From assembly GCA_947176055.1 (NCBI GenBank), contig CAMWPE010000013.1, positions 1-20,623 of the forward strand: a stretch of 20,623 nucleotides of DNA, read 5' to 3'. Below, piece after piece: positions 7,680 through 15,117 of the stretch. Position numbers and translations under genes: made by a program. This stretch comes from an uncultured Desulfovibrio sp. (lineage in GTDB: Bacteria > Desulfobacterota > Desulfovibrionia > Desulfovibrionales > Desulfovibrionaceae). A model generated the notes under the pieces. The model saw only the letters and a program-made list of their open reading frames with translations. It made no database searches and had not been told where the DNA came from. Every line of letters starts with the position of its first letter. The first letter of the stretch is position 1.

Positions 7680-7719
7680 TTGACAGTAAAAATTACATAT
7701 TTTTATTTTCTTCTGTCAA
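7680..7719. repeat. TTGACAG/CTGTCAA inverted repeat overlapping promoter
   Basis: TTGACAG (7680-7686) and CTGTCAA (7713-7719) are perfect reverse complements separated by 26 bases. The right arm supplies the -35 hexamer of the minus-strand promoter; the left arm falls at its expected start point. Arm centres are 33 bp apart, about three helical turns. Confidence 0.5.
7692..7719 (-). promoter_or_regulatory. Sigma-70-type promoter toward the Sel1 pseudogene
   Basis: Read on the minus strand: TTGACA (7719-7714), a 16-base spacer, then TGTAAT (7697-7692), which matches the consensus at 6/6 and 5/6 positions. The start point would be near 7685, leaving a leader of about 230 bases before the ATG at 7456. 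The promoter appears intact although the gene it serves is broken. Confidence 0.6.
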
Positions 7720-7730
7720 ATAAATAAAAT

Positions 7731-7760
7731 CCGGCCCGTCGCGCGACGGACCGGTTTTTT
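7731..7760. terminator. Intrinsic terminator after cstA (bidirectional form)
   Basis: Arms CCGGCCCGTCG (7731-7741) and CGACGGACCGG (7744-7754) form a GC-rich stem with one mismatch. On the plus strand TTTTTT follows (7755-7760). On the minus strand, the direction of cstA, the stem is followed by ATTTTATTTATTT. It lies 38 bases past the cstA stop. Confidence 0.8.
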
Positions 7761-7797
7761 ATTCAGCGTTCGGGAGCGTCCGAAGGGCGTCCGGTTT

Positions 7798-9249
7798 CTA
7801 GGTCTTGCTCAAGTCGGGAGCGCCGTCCACAGGCTTGTGGCCAAGGAGCAGGAAGGCTACGAAAGCGACGACCGCCGCGGCTATGCCGACTATGTTGGCC
7901 CAGTCGATGGCCATCTTGAAGCCCATCGTAGGCTCGTAGCAGATGTAGGAGACGCAGACGGCGGTCATGAAGGTGGCGGGTACCGTGCAGATCCAGTGGC
8001 AACGATCGCGTCTGGCCAGATAAGCCGCGCCGGCCCAGAGCATAATCGTCGCGAGGGTCTGGTTGGCCCAGCCAAAATAGCGCCAGATAATGGTAAAATC
8101 GACCTGGGACAGGACAATGCCCACCAGGAACATGGGCACGGCTATTACGAGCCGGGGCATAATCTTCCTCTGGGGATAGGAGATAGCTTCGGCCAGGGTC
8201 AGGCGGGCGGCGCGGAAGGCCGTGTCGCCGGAAGTGATTGGCAGGACGACGACGCCGAGGATGGCGATAACGCCGCCGAAAGCGCCCATAAGGGCCATGG
8301 ACGATTCCGTGACAACGTTGCCGGGACCGCCGGCGGCCAGAGCCGCGCTCAAGGCGTCGGGGCCATGATAGAAGGTCATGCCGACCGTGGCCCATACGAG
8401 ACCGATGAAGCCCTCGGCCACCATGCTGCCGTAAAATACGGGCTTGCCAAGCTTCTCATTGGCCATGCAACGGGCCATAAGCGGGGACTGCGTGGCGTGG
8501 AAGCCGGAGAGGGCGCCGCAGGCGATGGTTATGAAAACAAGGGGGAAGATAGGCAGTTCCTTCGGATGCGTGTTCTGCGTCCAGGAATCGATGGAATTAT
8601 AGAATTGGCCGGCGTCTTCGACGAACATCATGAAAGTAATGCCAACGGCCATGAAGATGAGGATGGCGCCGAAGATGGGATAGAAGTTGCCGATGATCTT
8701 GTCAATGGGCATGATTGTCGCGATAAAGTAGTAAGCGAAAATCACGCATACCCAGAAGGTTAGATTCATCCAGTCGGGCGTCAGCTTGCCAAGCAAAGCG
8801 GCCGGGGCGGCGACGAAGACCACGCCGACGAGCACCAGCAGAACCACCGCGAAAACGCGCATGATCTGTTTGGCGACGTTGCCCAGGTTATAGCCGACGA
8901 TGGCGGGCACATTGGCGCCGTCATAGCGCACGGACAGCATACCGGCCATGTAATCGTGCACGGCTCCGGCGAAAATGGTGCCTATGACGATCCAGATCAG
9001 GGCCGAGGGACCCCAGAGCGCGCCGAGAATTGGGCCGAACACCGGTCCCACGCCGGCGATGTTGAGAAGCTGGACAAGCCAGACTTTCCAGGTGGGCATT
9101 TCCACATAGTCCACGCCGTCGGCCATGGTTTTCGCCGGCGTAGTCCTTTCCGGATTGGCGCCGAAGACCTTGGCGACAATCGTCCCGTAAATAGCGTAGC
9201 CTATGATCAGGGCCGCGACGCAAATTAAAAACCATAAGTATTTTGGCAT
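7798..9249 (-). CDS. cstA: CstA-family peptide/pyruvate transporter (carbon starvation protein)
   Basis: CstA-family proteins are inner-membrane carriers that take up peptides or pyruvate when carbon is short. The 483 residues belong to the short class common in anaerobes; E. coli CstA and BtsT are around 700. Seen: about a dozen hydrophobic segments; the family signature DGVDYVEMPTWKVWLVQ (residues ~45-61), followed by LLNIAGVGPVFGPILGALWGP; the loop AVHDYMAGMLSVRYDG; and GALSGFHATQSPLMARC in the middle. The C-terminal region carries the last TM segments and ends in a short polar tail. The start at 9249 is fixed by GGAGGG four bases upstream. It is a single-gene unit with its own promoter (9307-9335) and terminator (7731-7760). 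No two-component regulator of the BtsSR type lies next to it. The substrate cannot be told from sequence alone. Confidence 0.93.
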   Translation of the reverse strand: MPKYLWFLICVAALIIGYAIYGTIVAKVFGANPERTTPAKTMADGVDYVEMPTWKVWLVQLLNIAGVGPVFGPILGALWGPSALIWIVIGTIFAGAVHDYMAGMLSVRYDGANVPAIVGYNLGNVAKQIMRVFAVVLLVLVGVVFVAAPAALLGKLTPDWMNLTFWVCVIFAYYFIATIMPIDKIIGNFYPIFGAILIFMAVGITFMMFVEDAGQFYNSIDSWTQNTHPKELPIFPLVFITIACGALSGFHATQSPLMARCMANEKLGKPVFYGSMVAEGFIGLVWATVGMTFYHGPDALSAALAAGGPGNVVTESSMALMGAFGGVIAILGVVVLPITSGDTAFRAARLTLAEAISYPQRKIMPRLVIAVPMFLVGIVLSQVDFTIIWRYFGWANQTLATIMLWAGAAYLARRDRCHWICTVPATFMTAVCVSYICYEPTMGFKMAIDWANIVGIAAAVVAFVAFLLLGHKPVDGAPDLSKT

Positions 9250-9306
9250 ACATCCCTCCTCAAGGATCTGACAAAATATACGCGGATTTTAGCTGTATTT
9301 TTCCGG

Positions 9307-9335
9307 ATTTTAAAAATCAACGCCATTTATGTCAA
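9307..9335 (-). promoter_or_regulatory. Sigma-70-type promoter of cstA
   Basis: On the minus strand TTGACA (9335-9330), a 17-base spacer and TAAAAT (9312-9307) match consensus at 6/6 and 5/6 positions with ideal spacing. The start point would be near 9300, giving a leader of about 50 bases to the cstA ATG at 9249, with a good Shine-Dalgarno. Confidence 0.75.
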
Positions 9336-9448
9336 TCATTACAGGCGCCAGTTTTTGTTATCCGATTCGCGAAAACGGCGCGGTCCTCCCGCGGCGGTTT
9401 GACAGATCATTCCCCTAAAGTTACTTTTCGGCATAAGTCCGGACGAGC

Positions 9449-9477
9449 TTTATTAGATATAGTATATATTATAAAAT
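9449..9477 (+). promoter_or_regulatory. Possible promoter for the 402-aa membrane protein gene
   Basis: TTTATT (9449-9454), a 17-base spacer and TAAAAT (9472-9477) sit in a very AT-rich tract (9448-9482) about 70 bases before the GTG start. The -10 is good (5/6), but the -35 matches only three positions. A second candidate -35, TTGACA at 9399-9404, has only a poor -10 (TACTTT) at the right distance. Confidence 0.35.
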
Positions 9478-9546
9478 TATAACGGCGGGCCGACGCGGGC
9501 GCCGGACCAGTCTTGCCTGCAAGCTCGCGCGGGCGGAGGATATGGA

Positions 9547-10755
9547 GTGGAGCAAAAAAACGATTCCCTGCCTGAACCGGAGACCGGAAAAGCGGGCGGC
9601 GGGCGGGCGATTTTCTGGGCCTGCCTCGCGGTTCTGATTCTTGGTTGCGCCGGGTGGTGGATTAGCCGCGAGAATGAGGAACGCGAGAGATGGCGCGAAA
9701 CCGCGGCGAATTTCGTCAACGACGCGTTGCGGGGGACTCCGTTGGCAGGGTTGGGCGACGTTGTGAGATCGACGCCGCCTCCTCCCCCCGACCGCGTGCT
9801 GAATCCGCCGACGGAAGCGGGTACACTGGCCGGCCGCGTTGTGGAAGGCACAGTTGGCTCGCCGGCGGATTTAAGCGTCGATGACGAGACCCCTTCGCGC
9901 GGAGCGCCGCTCCTCTCCCTGACAACGGAGGGAGCCCATTCCGGCGAGACAGAAGCGCCCCGGTCTCCGCAATTCAGCAATGTCCCACTGCCTCCGGCCC
10001 AGGAAGACAGCCAGCTAAAACCTGACTATCTGGCCGATTTATCGCGATGGCTGGTCGCCCGCTATAAGCCGGGACCCAGAGGAGGAACCCTGGGAATCAG
10101 CGTCCAGAGTCTCAATAATCTGGTAGGCGTCACTATCGCCCAGCGCGCCCGGGGCGGTCGCTCAGCGCTTTTGCGCTACGCCATGCAACCCAGCATGATT
10201 CAGGGGCTATATCGCCTGTATATAAATAAGTTTATGGAAGATCTCGACGCCGCCGCCGCGAAAAGAGGCTTGAGCAAGGAAGAAAACAGCCAGTTTCATC
10301 TGGCGCTGGGCGGCGGCGCGGCGCTGATGGCCACAGCTCTGGAAGGCGTCCTGGCCGTGCCGGAACTGGGCGCGAAAATTAATAAAATCGAGGAACTGGC
10401 GCAAAACGCCGCGGACTTGACCGCGAGCCTCGCGGAGGCCATCGCGGAACTGGACGAGTCCCGCTCGGCGAAAGCCGGGCCGCAAAGATTGAACGCGTTG
10501 CAAATGCGAGTGGATGGCATTACGGCGCGCTACAGACGCGCCATGGACGAGCATCGTCAAGCCCGCCTGAAGCTGATCGACGATATTCGCTCCCGCTCGG
10601 GTCAGAGCCTGGACGACGACGGCTTGCTCTTTGTCGCCTATTGGGCTCAAAGGCGCGTCGACGACGATCCCGACGCGCCCGAATCCTTAAAAGGCTGCGC
10701 CAACGTCATGCGCGATCTGGCCAGACGCTGCGCCCAGGCGGCCCAATCGTCCTGA
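9547..10755 (+). CDS. Single-pass membrane protein of unknown function, 402 aa
   Basis: I do not recognise this family. Seen: a short polar N-terminus, one membrane helix (AIFWACLAVLILGCAGWWI, residues ~21-39), then a charged stretch (RENEERERWRETAANF). Residues ~60-155 form a low-complexity linker rich in Pro, Gly and Thr, including SLPPPPP-like runs near 75-80. From residue ~160 the protein becomes a largely helical, soluble-looking domain with heptad-like segments (KINKIEELAQNAADLTASLAEAIAELDES; RRAMDEHRQARLKLIDDI) that may form coiled coil. Topology would place the large C-terminal domain in the periplasm if the N-terminus is inside. The start is GTG at 9547, fixed by GGAGGA at 9535-9540; the ATG at 9542 is out of frame. 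It ends only four bases before cobU, so they are probably co-transcribed. Confidence 0.85.
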   Translation: MEQKNDSLPEPETGKAGGGRAIFWACLAVLILGCAGWWISRENEERERWRETAANFVNDALRGTPLAGLGDVVRSTPPPPPDRVLNPPTEAGTLAGRVVEGTVGSPADLSVDDETPSRGAPLLSLTTEGAHSGETEAPRSPQFSNVPLPPAQEDSQLKPDYLADLSRWLVARYKPGPRGGTLGISVQSLNNLVGVTIAQRARGGRSALLRYAMQPSMIQGLYRLYINKFMEDLDAAAAKRGLSKEENSQFHLALGGGAALMATALEGVLAVPELGAKINKIEELAQNAADLTASLAEAIAELDESRSAKAGPQRLNALQMRVDGITARYRRAMDEHRQARLKLIDDIRSRSGQSLDDDGLLFVAYWAQRRVDDDPDAPESLKGCANVMRDLARRCAQAAQSS

Positions 10756-10759
10756 TTTC

Positions 10760-11317
10760 ATGCGAGCGCGGATAGACGCTAATTTTTCGCCGCCGCATGC
10801 CATGTTTGTAGGCGGCGTTCGCAGCGGCAAAACAAATCTGGCGGGAGAGTGGCTCGAAGCCAGGGCCGAGAATCCGGTTTACGTCGCGACTTGCGATCCC
10901 CGCGATCCCGAAACGATGGCGCGCGTTGTTCGGCATAGGGAAAGCAGGGGAGAGCGGTGGAGGACACTGGAATCGCGCCTGAATCTGTCGAGCGATCTGG
11001 AATCTTTTATTGATAGCGAGCGTCTCCGGGGCGCGGGAGTTCTCATCGATTGTATGAGTATGTGGCTGGCCAACGCCCTGGAAGCGGATCTGTCGCGGGA
11101 AAAAATTTTCTCCGCGCTCTCCGGCTTGTTCGGCTTGATTGAAAATCTCCGCCTTCCCGCGGCTCTGGTAAGCGCGGAATGCGGTCTGGGCTTCGCGCCC
11201 ATGAACGCCCTGGCAAGGCGCTACGGCGATCTCCTGGGGGAAATCAATCAATACTGCGCCGCCCGCTGCGCGTCCGTCTATTTTGTCAGTTGCGGTCTGC
11301 TCTTGCCGTTGAAATAA
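10760..11317 (+). CDS. cobU: Adenosylcobinamide kinase / adenosylcobinamide-phosphate guanylyltransferase
   Basis: CobU (CobP) phosphorylates adenosylcobinamide and then attaches GMP, a late step in cobalamin synthesis and salvage. The 185 residues fit the family (~180). Seen: P-loop GGVRSGKT (residues 18-25); VATCDPRDPETMARVVRHRESRG (41-63), whose His59 lies where the family has its guanylylated His; the Walker B-like LIDCMSMWLAN near 94-104; and VSAECGLGFAPMNALARRYGDLLGEINQ, matching the family's conserved VSNEVG-GIVP-fRDlaG-NQ segment, though the usual Asn is Ala and Val is Cys. No Shine-Dalgarno precedes the ATG at 10760, which is four bases after the stop of the preceding gene, so coupling is likely; an ATG at 10802 (M15) is an alternative start. 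No other cobalamin gene is in the window, so cobU stands alone here. Confidence 0.92.
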   Translation: MRARIDANFSPPHAMFVGGVRSGKTNLAGEWLEARAENPVYVATCDPRDPETMARVVRHRESRGERWRTLESRLNLSSDLESFIDSERLRGAGVLIDCMSMWLANALEADLSREKIFSALSGLFGLIENLRLPAALVSAECGLGFAPMNALARRYGDLLGEINQYCAARCASVYFVSCGLLLPLK

Positions 11318-11333
11318 CCGTTTACCTGTCCGG

Positions 11334-11345
11334 CGCCAATTGGCG
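11334..11345. repeat. 12-bp perfect palindrome before the TTG-start gene
   Basis: CGCCAATTGGCG (11334-11345) equals its own reverse complement and touches the Shine-Dalgarno GAGGAG (11345-11350) of the gene starting at 11357. It may be an operator or chance. Confidence 0.3.
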
Positions 11346-11356
11346 AGGAGAATAAA

Positions 11357-11983
11357 TTGAGGCAAAGATTTTTAATCGCTATCGCGGTTTTTCTCGCATT
11401 CATCGTCGGGGCCGCCGAAATAGCTGTCGCGGAATCGCCCTATGAGACGCTGGAAAAGGCCGCCGAAGCCATGGACAAAGGCGACGGGGCGACCTTTCAG
11501 AGGTTTGTGGATCTGGACTCCTTGCTCGAGCGCGCCTTGAGCGAGTTTATCGCCGACACTGCCAGAAACAAAGATATTTATCCGGCCCCCATTGTCTTTA
11601 TTATGGAGCAAGCGTCGGATCCAGGTTTTAAGGGTCGCGCCATGCGCGGGTTAATGCTCGCGGAAGCCAAGGACTTCATGATCGACGGCGTCTCGTCCGG
11701 AGCATTCGCGGGCAGAAAACTCAGATACGAAGCGCGCTCCGGAGTTCTGGCTCCGTTATTTTCCAATATGTCCCTTGGCAAAAAGGAAATCCTGGGCGTA
11801 GGCGACGGGATACGCGACGGAGACGACGTCATTTTGCCTTTCTCCCTTCATGACTATGGCAACGATCAGGATTACGCCGTAAAAGGACGTTTCGCGCGAA
11901 ACGGCGACAGCTGGCGACTTACGGCGATCGAAAATCTGCCTGAAATTTTTGAACAGTTGCGTCGCGAAGCGCTGGCCGAATAG
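11357..11983 (+). CDS. Exported protein of unknown function, possibly DUF2939-like
   Basis: The 208-residue product begins with a clear Sec signal peptide (charged MRQR, hydrophobic FLIAIAVFLAFIVGAAEIA, likely cleavage after VAE or AVA near residue 25), so it is periplasmic or membrane-linked. The mature N-terminus, with a helix in which the chain is said to spend itself on a counter-like pattern (YETLEKAAEAMDKGDGATFQRFVDLDSLLERAL), recalls the start of DUF2939 proteins; this is a tentative resemblance. The C-terminal half contains beta-rich segments ending in GDSWRLTAIENLPEIFEQL, like small SH3- or NTF2-type lipoprotein folds. It starts at TTG 11357, supported by GAGGAG six bases upstream and by the signal peptide beginning there. 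It follows cobU by 39 bases and may be the last gene of that operon. No catalytic residues can be named. Confidence 0.83.
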   Translation: MRQRFLIAIAVFLAFIVGAAEIAVAESPYETLEKAAEAMDKGDGATFQRFVDLDSLLERALSEFIADTARNKDIYPAPIVFIMEQASDPGFKGRAMRGLMLAEAKDFMIDGVSSGAFAGRKLRYEARSGVLAPLFSNMSLGKKEILGVGDGIRDGDDVILPFSLHDYGNDQDYAVKGRFARNGDSWRLTAIENLPEIFEQLRREALAE

Positions 11984-11997
11984 CCGGGAACGATAAC

Positions 11998-12023
11998 TGA
12001 CGCGCGAAAGTTTCGCTCCGTCA
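11998..12023. terminator. Imperfect hairpin, possible terminator
   Basis: TGACG (11998-12002) pairs with CGTCA (12019-12023) and an inner GCGA/TCGC stem closes an AAGTT loop, with a small internal loop between. No T-run follows directly (AAAAGCG), and a TTTTT appears only about 15 bases later. It lies 15 bases after the stop of the exported-protein gene. A weak call. Confidence 0.3.
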
Positions 12024-12229
12024 AAAGCGTCGGCGATTTTTCGTCCAGTTTCTTCCCTATAGCGACTCGCCCGCGAGTTGACTCCGTCGAAGCGACTTTC
12101 TCCGGGATCCGGGACGATTTAGCCATGCGGCCCACGAATTAGGCTCCTATATTTTTAATCCCTAAAAACCTATAATTCTCCGCGTGTAACTGGCGATATT
12201 ATAAATAAAATCAATCGCCGGATTCGAAT

Positions 12230-12742
12230 ATGAAATGGATTACGCACCAGACAGGAGCGGTAGCCCTGGCAATAGCCATGCAATGGCCCGCGGCCGGAAT
12301 AGTCGCGTCGGCTCTGGGCGCCGTCGCTCCCGATATGATAGATCAAAAAATAAGCAAACTTGGGAGAAATCCCAAGGAAAGACAAAAGATATTTAATAAG
12401 ATTCACAGGGGCCATAGCCACTGGTTTGGCTGGTGGGCGCTCGCGCTTGTCGCGGCGATGGCTTATTCGCCGCCATGGCTTGCGAAAGACGCGCTCCTGG
12501 GTTTCGCGCTGGGAGGATTGAGCCATATCCTGCTCGACACGCTTACTCCCCAAGGAACGCCGCTCTTGCCCTTCTCCCATAAAACCCGCCTCTCGCTTAA
12601 CCTCTGCAGGACCGGCTCCGCGGGCGAGTATATCTTTTTAGTTCTCATGATAGTCGCTTGCGCCTTCGCTTACGGCGACGCATTCGCCCATTATCTTGAA
12701 AAGGCGGCTTATTATTTGCGAAGCATGAAGGGGATTTTTTAG
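12230..12742 (+). CDS. YdjM/DUF457-type membrane-bound metal-dependent hydrolase
   Basis: This 170-residue inner-membrane protein matches the YdjM-like family (PF04307), predicted zinc-dependent hydrolases related to phospholipase C folds; YdjM itself is LexA-controlled in E. coli. Seen: His6 at the N-terminus (MKWITHQTG), the Pro-Asp pair at 34-35 (VAPDMID), HRGHSH at 59-64, and SHILLDTLTPQGT near 98-109, which together form the family's metal-binding set. Four hydrophobic segments lie near residues 8-33, 66-80, 86-104 and 133-148. The substrate is unknown. The ATG start has no clear Shine-Dalgarno; a TATAAT at 12171-12176 may be a -10, but no matching -35 is visible and I see no LexA box. 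It converges on the DegQ-like gene with a gap of 24 bases and no terminator. Confidence 0.88.
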   Translation: MKWITHQTGAVALAIAMQWPAAGIVASALGAVAPDMIDQKISKLGRNPKERQKIFNKIHRGHSHWFGWWALALVAAMAYSPPWLAKDALLGFALGGLSHILLDTLTPQGTPLLPFSHKTRLSLNLCRTGSAGEYIFLVLMIVACAFAYGDAFAHYLEKAAYYLRSMKGIF

Positions 12743-12766
12743 GACTGTCCCATTGCGCGGACGTCG

Positions 12767-14089
12767 CTAAATCACAATCCTCGCGTAATAGCGCCTGCCG
12801 TCGCGCTCAATGAAGAGCGTCGCCTGCTGGGACATGCGCCAGCGTCTGAAGATTTGATAAAGTTCTTTGAGATCTTTGATTTGCTCGCCCCCGCCGCCGC
12901 GAATAATGTCGCCTTTTACCAGAAAATTGGCCGGGCCATTCTTGTTTACGGAGTTTACGATAACCTTTCCGTTTTTTTCCCTGGCTGAAAATCCCCAGCG
13001 TCGCTCCATCAGCGCGGCCGCCTCCTGATCTGTAAACGGAGCCGGCTCCAGCTTCAGATCGTAACGCTTGCCCTCCCGCAAAAGATCCACCCGAACCTTT
13101 TCGCCTTCCGAAAGATTGCGGAGAATATTTATATAATCCTGCGAGTCGCGAATTTCGGCGTTATTAACACGCATGACAACGTCGCCGGGAACAATGCCAG
13201 CCTTGTTCGCCGGCGAATTTTTTATCGTTTCGCGCACCAGGACGCCTCCGGGCTGACGCAGATCGAGGGCTTTGGCGACCGCCGGATCCACGTTCTGAAC
13301 CATGATTCCAAACCAGAGCGGCTCGAGTCCATGACCGCGCATCATGCCGCTCATCACCCGCTTGGCCTTGTTTACGGGTATGGCGAAACCTATACCTTCG
13401 CCGCGAGCGTCTATCGCCGTGTTTATCCCAATCAACGAGCCATCGATATTTAAGAGCGGGCCGCCGGAGTTTCCCGGATTGATGGCCGCGTCGGTCTGGA
13501 TGAGGTCTGTCAGCATGCCGGATCCGCTGCGTATGGAGCGGTTAAGCGCGGATACGACGCCGGTGGTTACGGTATGGTTAAAGCCAAAAGGATTGCCAAT
13601 GGCGATAACCGTTTCGCCCGGCATGATATCGGAAGAATCCCCCAGAGGAATGGATGGCAGTTCCGGAGCGTCGTAAATCTCCAGCACGGCTATGTCAAAA
13701 TCCGGTTCCATTCCTTTGACGCGGGCGGGGAAATCACGTCCGTCTTGCAAATGCACCCGGATTTCGTCGCCTCCGGCGATGACATGGGCATTCGTCAAAG
13801 CGAGGCCTCTTTTGCCGTCCACAATTATGCCCGATCCCAGACTCGATCTTCTCCTTGGCTGACGCGGGGAAAAGCGGCCGAAAGGCTCAAATTCCAGACC
13901 GAAGAAACGTTCCAGAGGCGTCCCAACTTCGGTATGCGAACTGGTTATATTGATCACAGCGGGAGCTACGGCGCGAACCGCCTGAACTACCGGCGTAATC
14001 CGCTTTTGCGAAGGATCGGCAAGAATCATTGCCGGAAGCGCGAGAGATAACACGAGCGATAAAGCCAGATGGAAAAAAACGCGGGACAT
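12767..14089 (-). CDS. degQ: Periplasmic DegP/DegQ-family serine protease
   Basis: HtrA-type proteases degrade or refold misfolded envelope proteins. The 440-residue product has a Sec signal peptide (MSRVFFHLALSLVLSLALPAM, cleavage near ILA/DPS at ~24), a trypsin-like domain with the full catalytic triad His102 (TNAHVIAG), Asp132 (PDFDIAVLEI) and Ser208 (NPGNSGGPLL), a PDZ domain at ~258-345 (GVLVRETIKNSPANKAGIVPGDVV) and a second, diverged PDZ at ~365-440. The second PDZ lacks the usual carboxylate-binding loop form, having REKNGKVIVNSVNKNGPANFLVKGD. The start chosen is ATG 14089, with GAGG ten bases upstream. An in-frame ATG at 14119 would overlap nrnA and add ten residues to the signal peptide. 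Degradation enzyme versus DegS-like sensor: two PDZs favour DegP/DegQ. Gene symbol is by family resemblance. Confidence 0.93.
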   Translation of the reverse strand: MSRVFFHLALSLVLSLALPAMILADPSQKRITPVVQAVRAVAPAVINITSSHTEVGTPLERFFGLEFEPFGRFSPRQPRRRSSLGSGIIVDGKRGLALTNAHVIAGGDEIRVHLQDGRDFPARVKGMEPDFDIAVLEIYDAPELPSIPLGDSSDIMPGETVIAIGNPFGFNHTVTTGVVSALNRSIRSGSGMLTDLIQTDAAINPGNSGGPLLNIDGSLIGINTAIDARGEGIGFAIPVNKAKRVMSGMMRGHGLEPLWFGIMVQNVDPAVAKALDLRQPGGVLVRETIKNSPANKAGIVPGDVVMRVNNAEIRDSQDYINILRNLSEGEKVRVDLLREGKRYDLKLEPAPFTDQEAAALMERRWGFSAREKNGKVIVNSVNKNGPANFLVKGDIIRGGGGEQIKDLKELYQIFRRWRMSQQATLFIERDGRRYYARIVI

Positions 14090-14106
14090 TCGCGGCAGGA
14101 CCTCGT

Positions 14107-15117
14107 TTAATGGGCGCATCCCAGGGATTTTTCGATATACGCGAGAAGGACTTCTTTGGCCTCGTCCAGGGGAAGGTCAATCGCGCCGCCGGCGGCGTTA
14201 AAATGGCCTCCTCCATTTAGCGAGGACGCTATGGAATGAACATCGACGTTGCCCCGGGATCTTAAGCTGAACTTGCATCTTTCTTTTGTCTCTTCGCGGA
14301 GGATGGCGGCTATCTCCACGTCGCGGATTCTCCTGAACCATTCGACCAGACCTTCCAGATCATCTTTAGAGCAATGATACCGCTGAAAATCCTCGCTGCT
14401 GACGGCGGCGAAAGCCAGTCTGCGGTCGCAGTATAAATGGACGTCGCTCATAAGACTGCCCCAGAGCCGCATTTTGCCGACAGACCAGTTATTGTGCAAT
14501 TGCTCGCGCAATTTCTCCAGGGAAAAACCGTTGCGGACGACGAGGGCGCATAACGCCAGGACTTCCGCGGAGGTGTTGCCGTGGGTAAACCAGCCGGTGT
14601 CGGTCATGAGCCCAAGCGCAAGGCAGCCGGCTAGCGGATCTTCGAGAGGAAAGCTTAAAGCGAGCGCCACATAAGCCATTAACTGGCAAGTAGCGGCCGC
14701 GCGCGGAACGAGCAAATTGGCGACGGAGCCAAGGCCGCGCTCGGCCATATGATGATCAATATTTATGGATGGCCAGTCGCCCATTTTTTCTTCCAGAGGC
14801 TTCCCGAGGCGGGATTTTTCGCTGCAGTCAAGATAGAGCGCGGATTCCGGCCTGAAAGGGATAGAGGCCAGATCTGTATAGACAGGCCCTGGCAACCGGA
14901 CAAATTCCAGATAACGAGGGACGCCTGTGGAGCTATATATGGCGAATTCCTTGCCCAGGGATTGAAGCATCCAGGCCGCAGCGCCGAGGGAGCCAAGGGC
15001 GTCGCCGTCGAGATTGACATGGGCGGCCAGAATTACGCGATTAAAAGGAACAAGCGCGTCCGCCGCGCCGCGAACTTCGAGTTCGATATCTTCCGGGATT
15101 AACTCGCTAGACAACAT
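14107..15117 (-). CDS. nrnA: DHH-family phosphoesterase, NrnA-like oligoribonuclease / pAp phosphatase
   Basis: NrnA-type enzymes break down 2-5-base RNA fragments and dephosphorylate 3'-phosphoadenosine 5'-phosphate, using metal ions in the cytoplasm. The 336 residues (family ~310-330) show the DHH domain motifs NLDGDALGS (35-43), an Asp at 97 (YLDCSE), DHH at 121-123, and LMTDTGWFTHGNT (motif IV). The C-terminal DHHA1 domain carries GGGHFNAAGG near 305-314. All key metal and substrate-binding motifs look intact; the first motif reads HVNLDGDA, close to the family's H-x-x-P-DGDA but with Leu for Pro. The start at 15117 overlaps the DUF503 gene by 11 bases, so translation is likely coupled. 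The degQ-like gene follows within 17 bases. In many relatives nrnA sits in the infB-rbfA-truB cluster; rbfA and truB are absent here. Confidence 0.93.
   Translation of the reverse strand: MLSSELIPEDIELEVRGAADALVPFNRVILAAHVNLDGDALGSLGAAAWMLQSLGKEFAIYSSTGVPRYLEFVRLPGPVYTDLASIPFRPESALYLDCSEKSRLGKPLEEKMGDWPSINIDHHMAERGLGSVANLLVPRAAATCQLMAYVALALSFPLEDPLAGCLALGLMTDTGWFTHGNTSAEVLALCALVVRNGFSLEKLREQLHNNWSVGKMRLWGSLMSDVHLYCDRRLAFAAVSSEDFQRYHCSKDDLEGLVEWFRRIRDVEIAAILREETKERCKFSLRSRGNVDVHSIASSLNGGGHFNAAGGAIDLPLDEAKEVLLAYIEKSLGCAH

Larger units (their letters stand above)
7457..7797. other. AT-rich intergenic region with no gene
   Basis: No credible reading frame or RNA gene was recognised between the Sel1 pseudogene and cstA. 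The stretch is clearly richer in A and T than its surroundings. It holds a minus-strand promoter (7692-7719), the palindrome GTAAAATTTTAC (7655-7666), a GGTGT/ACACC dyad (7629-7654), and the cstA terminator (7731-7760). The implied leader of the Sel1 gene would be about 230 bases. Confidence 0.6.

Noticed and set aside
7837..8763. 308-residue plus-strand open frame opposite cstA
   Set aside because: Rich in Gly, Asp and His as expected for the complement of membrane-protein codons; no start signal.
11872..12135. 87-residue minus-strand open frame past the exported-protein gene
   Set aside because: Half lies antisense to the real gene; the rest is Ser/Arg-rich without a Shine-Dalgarno.
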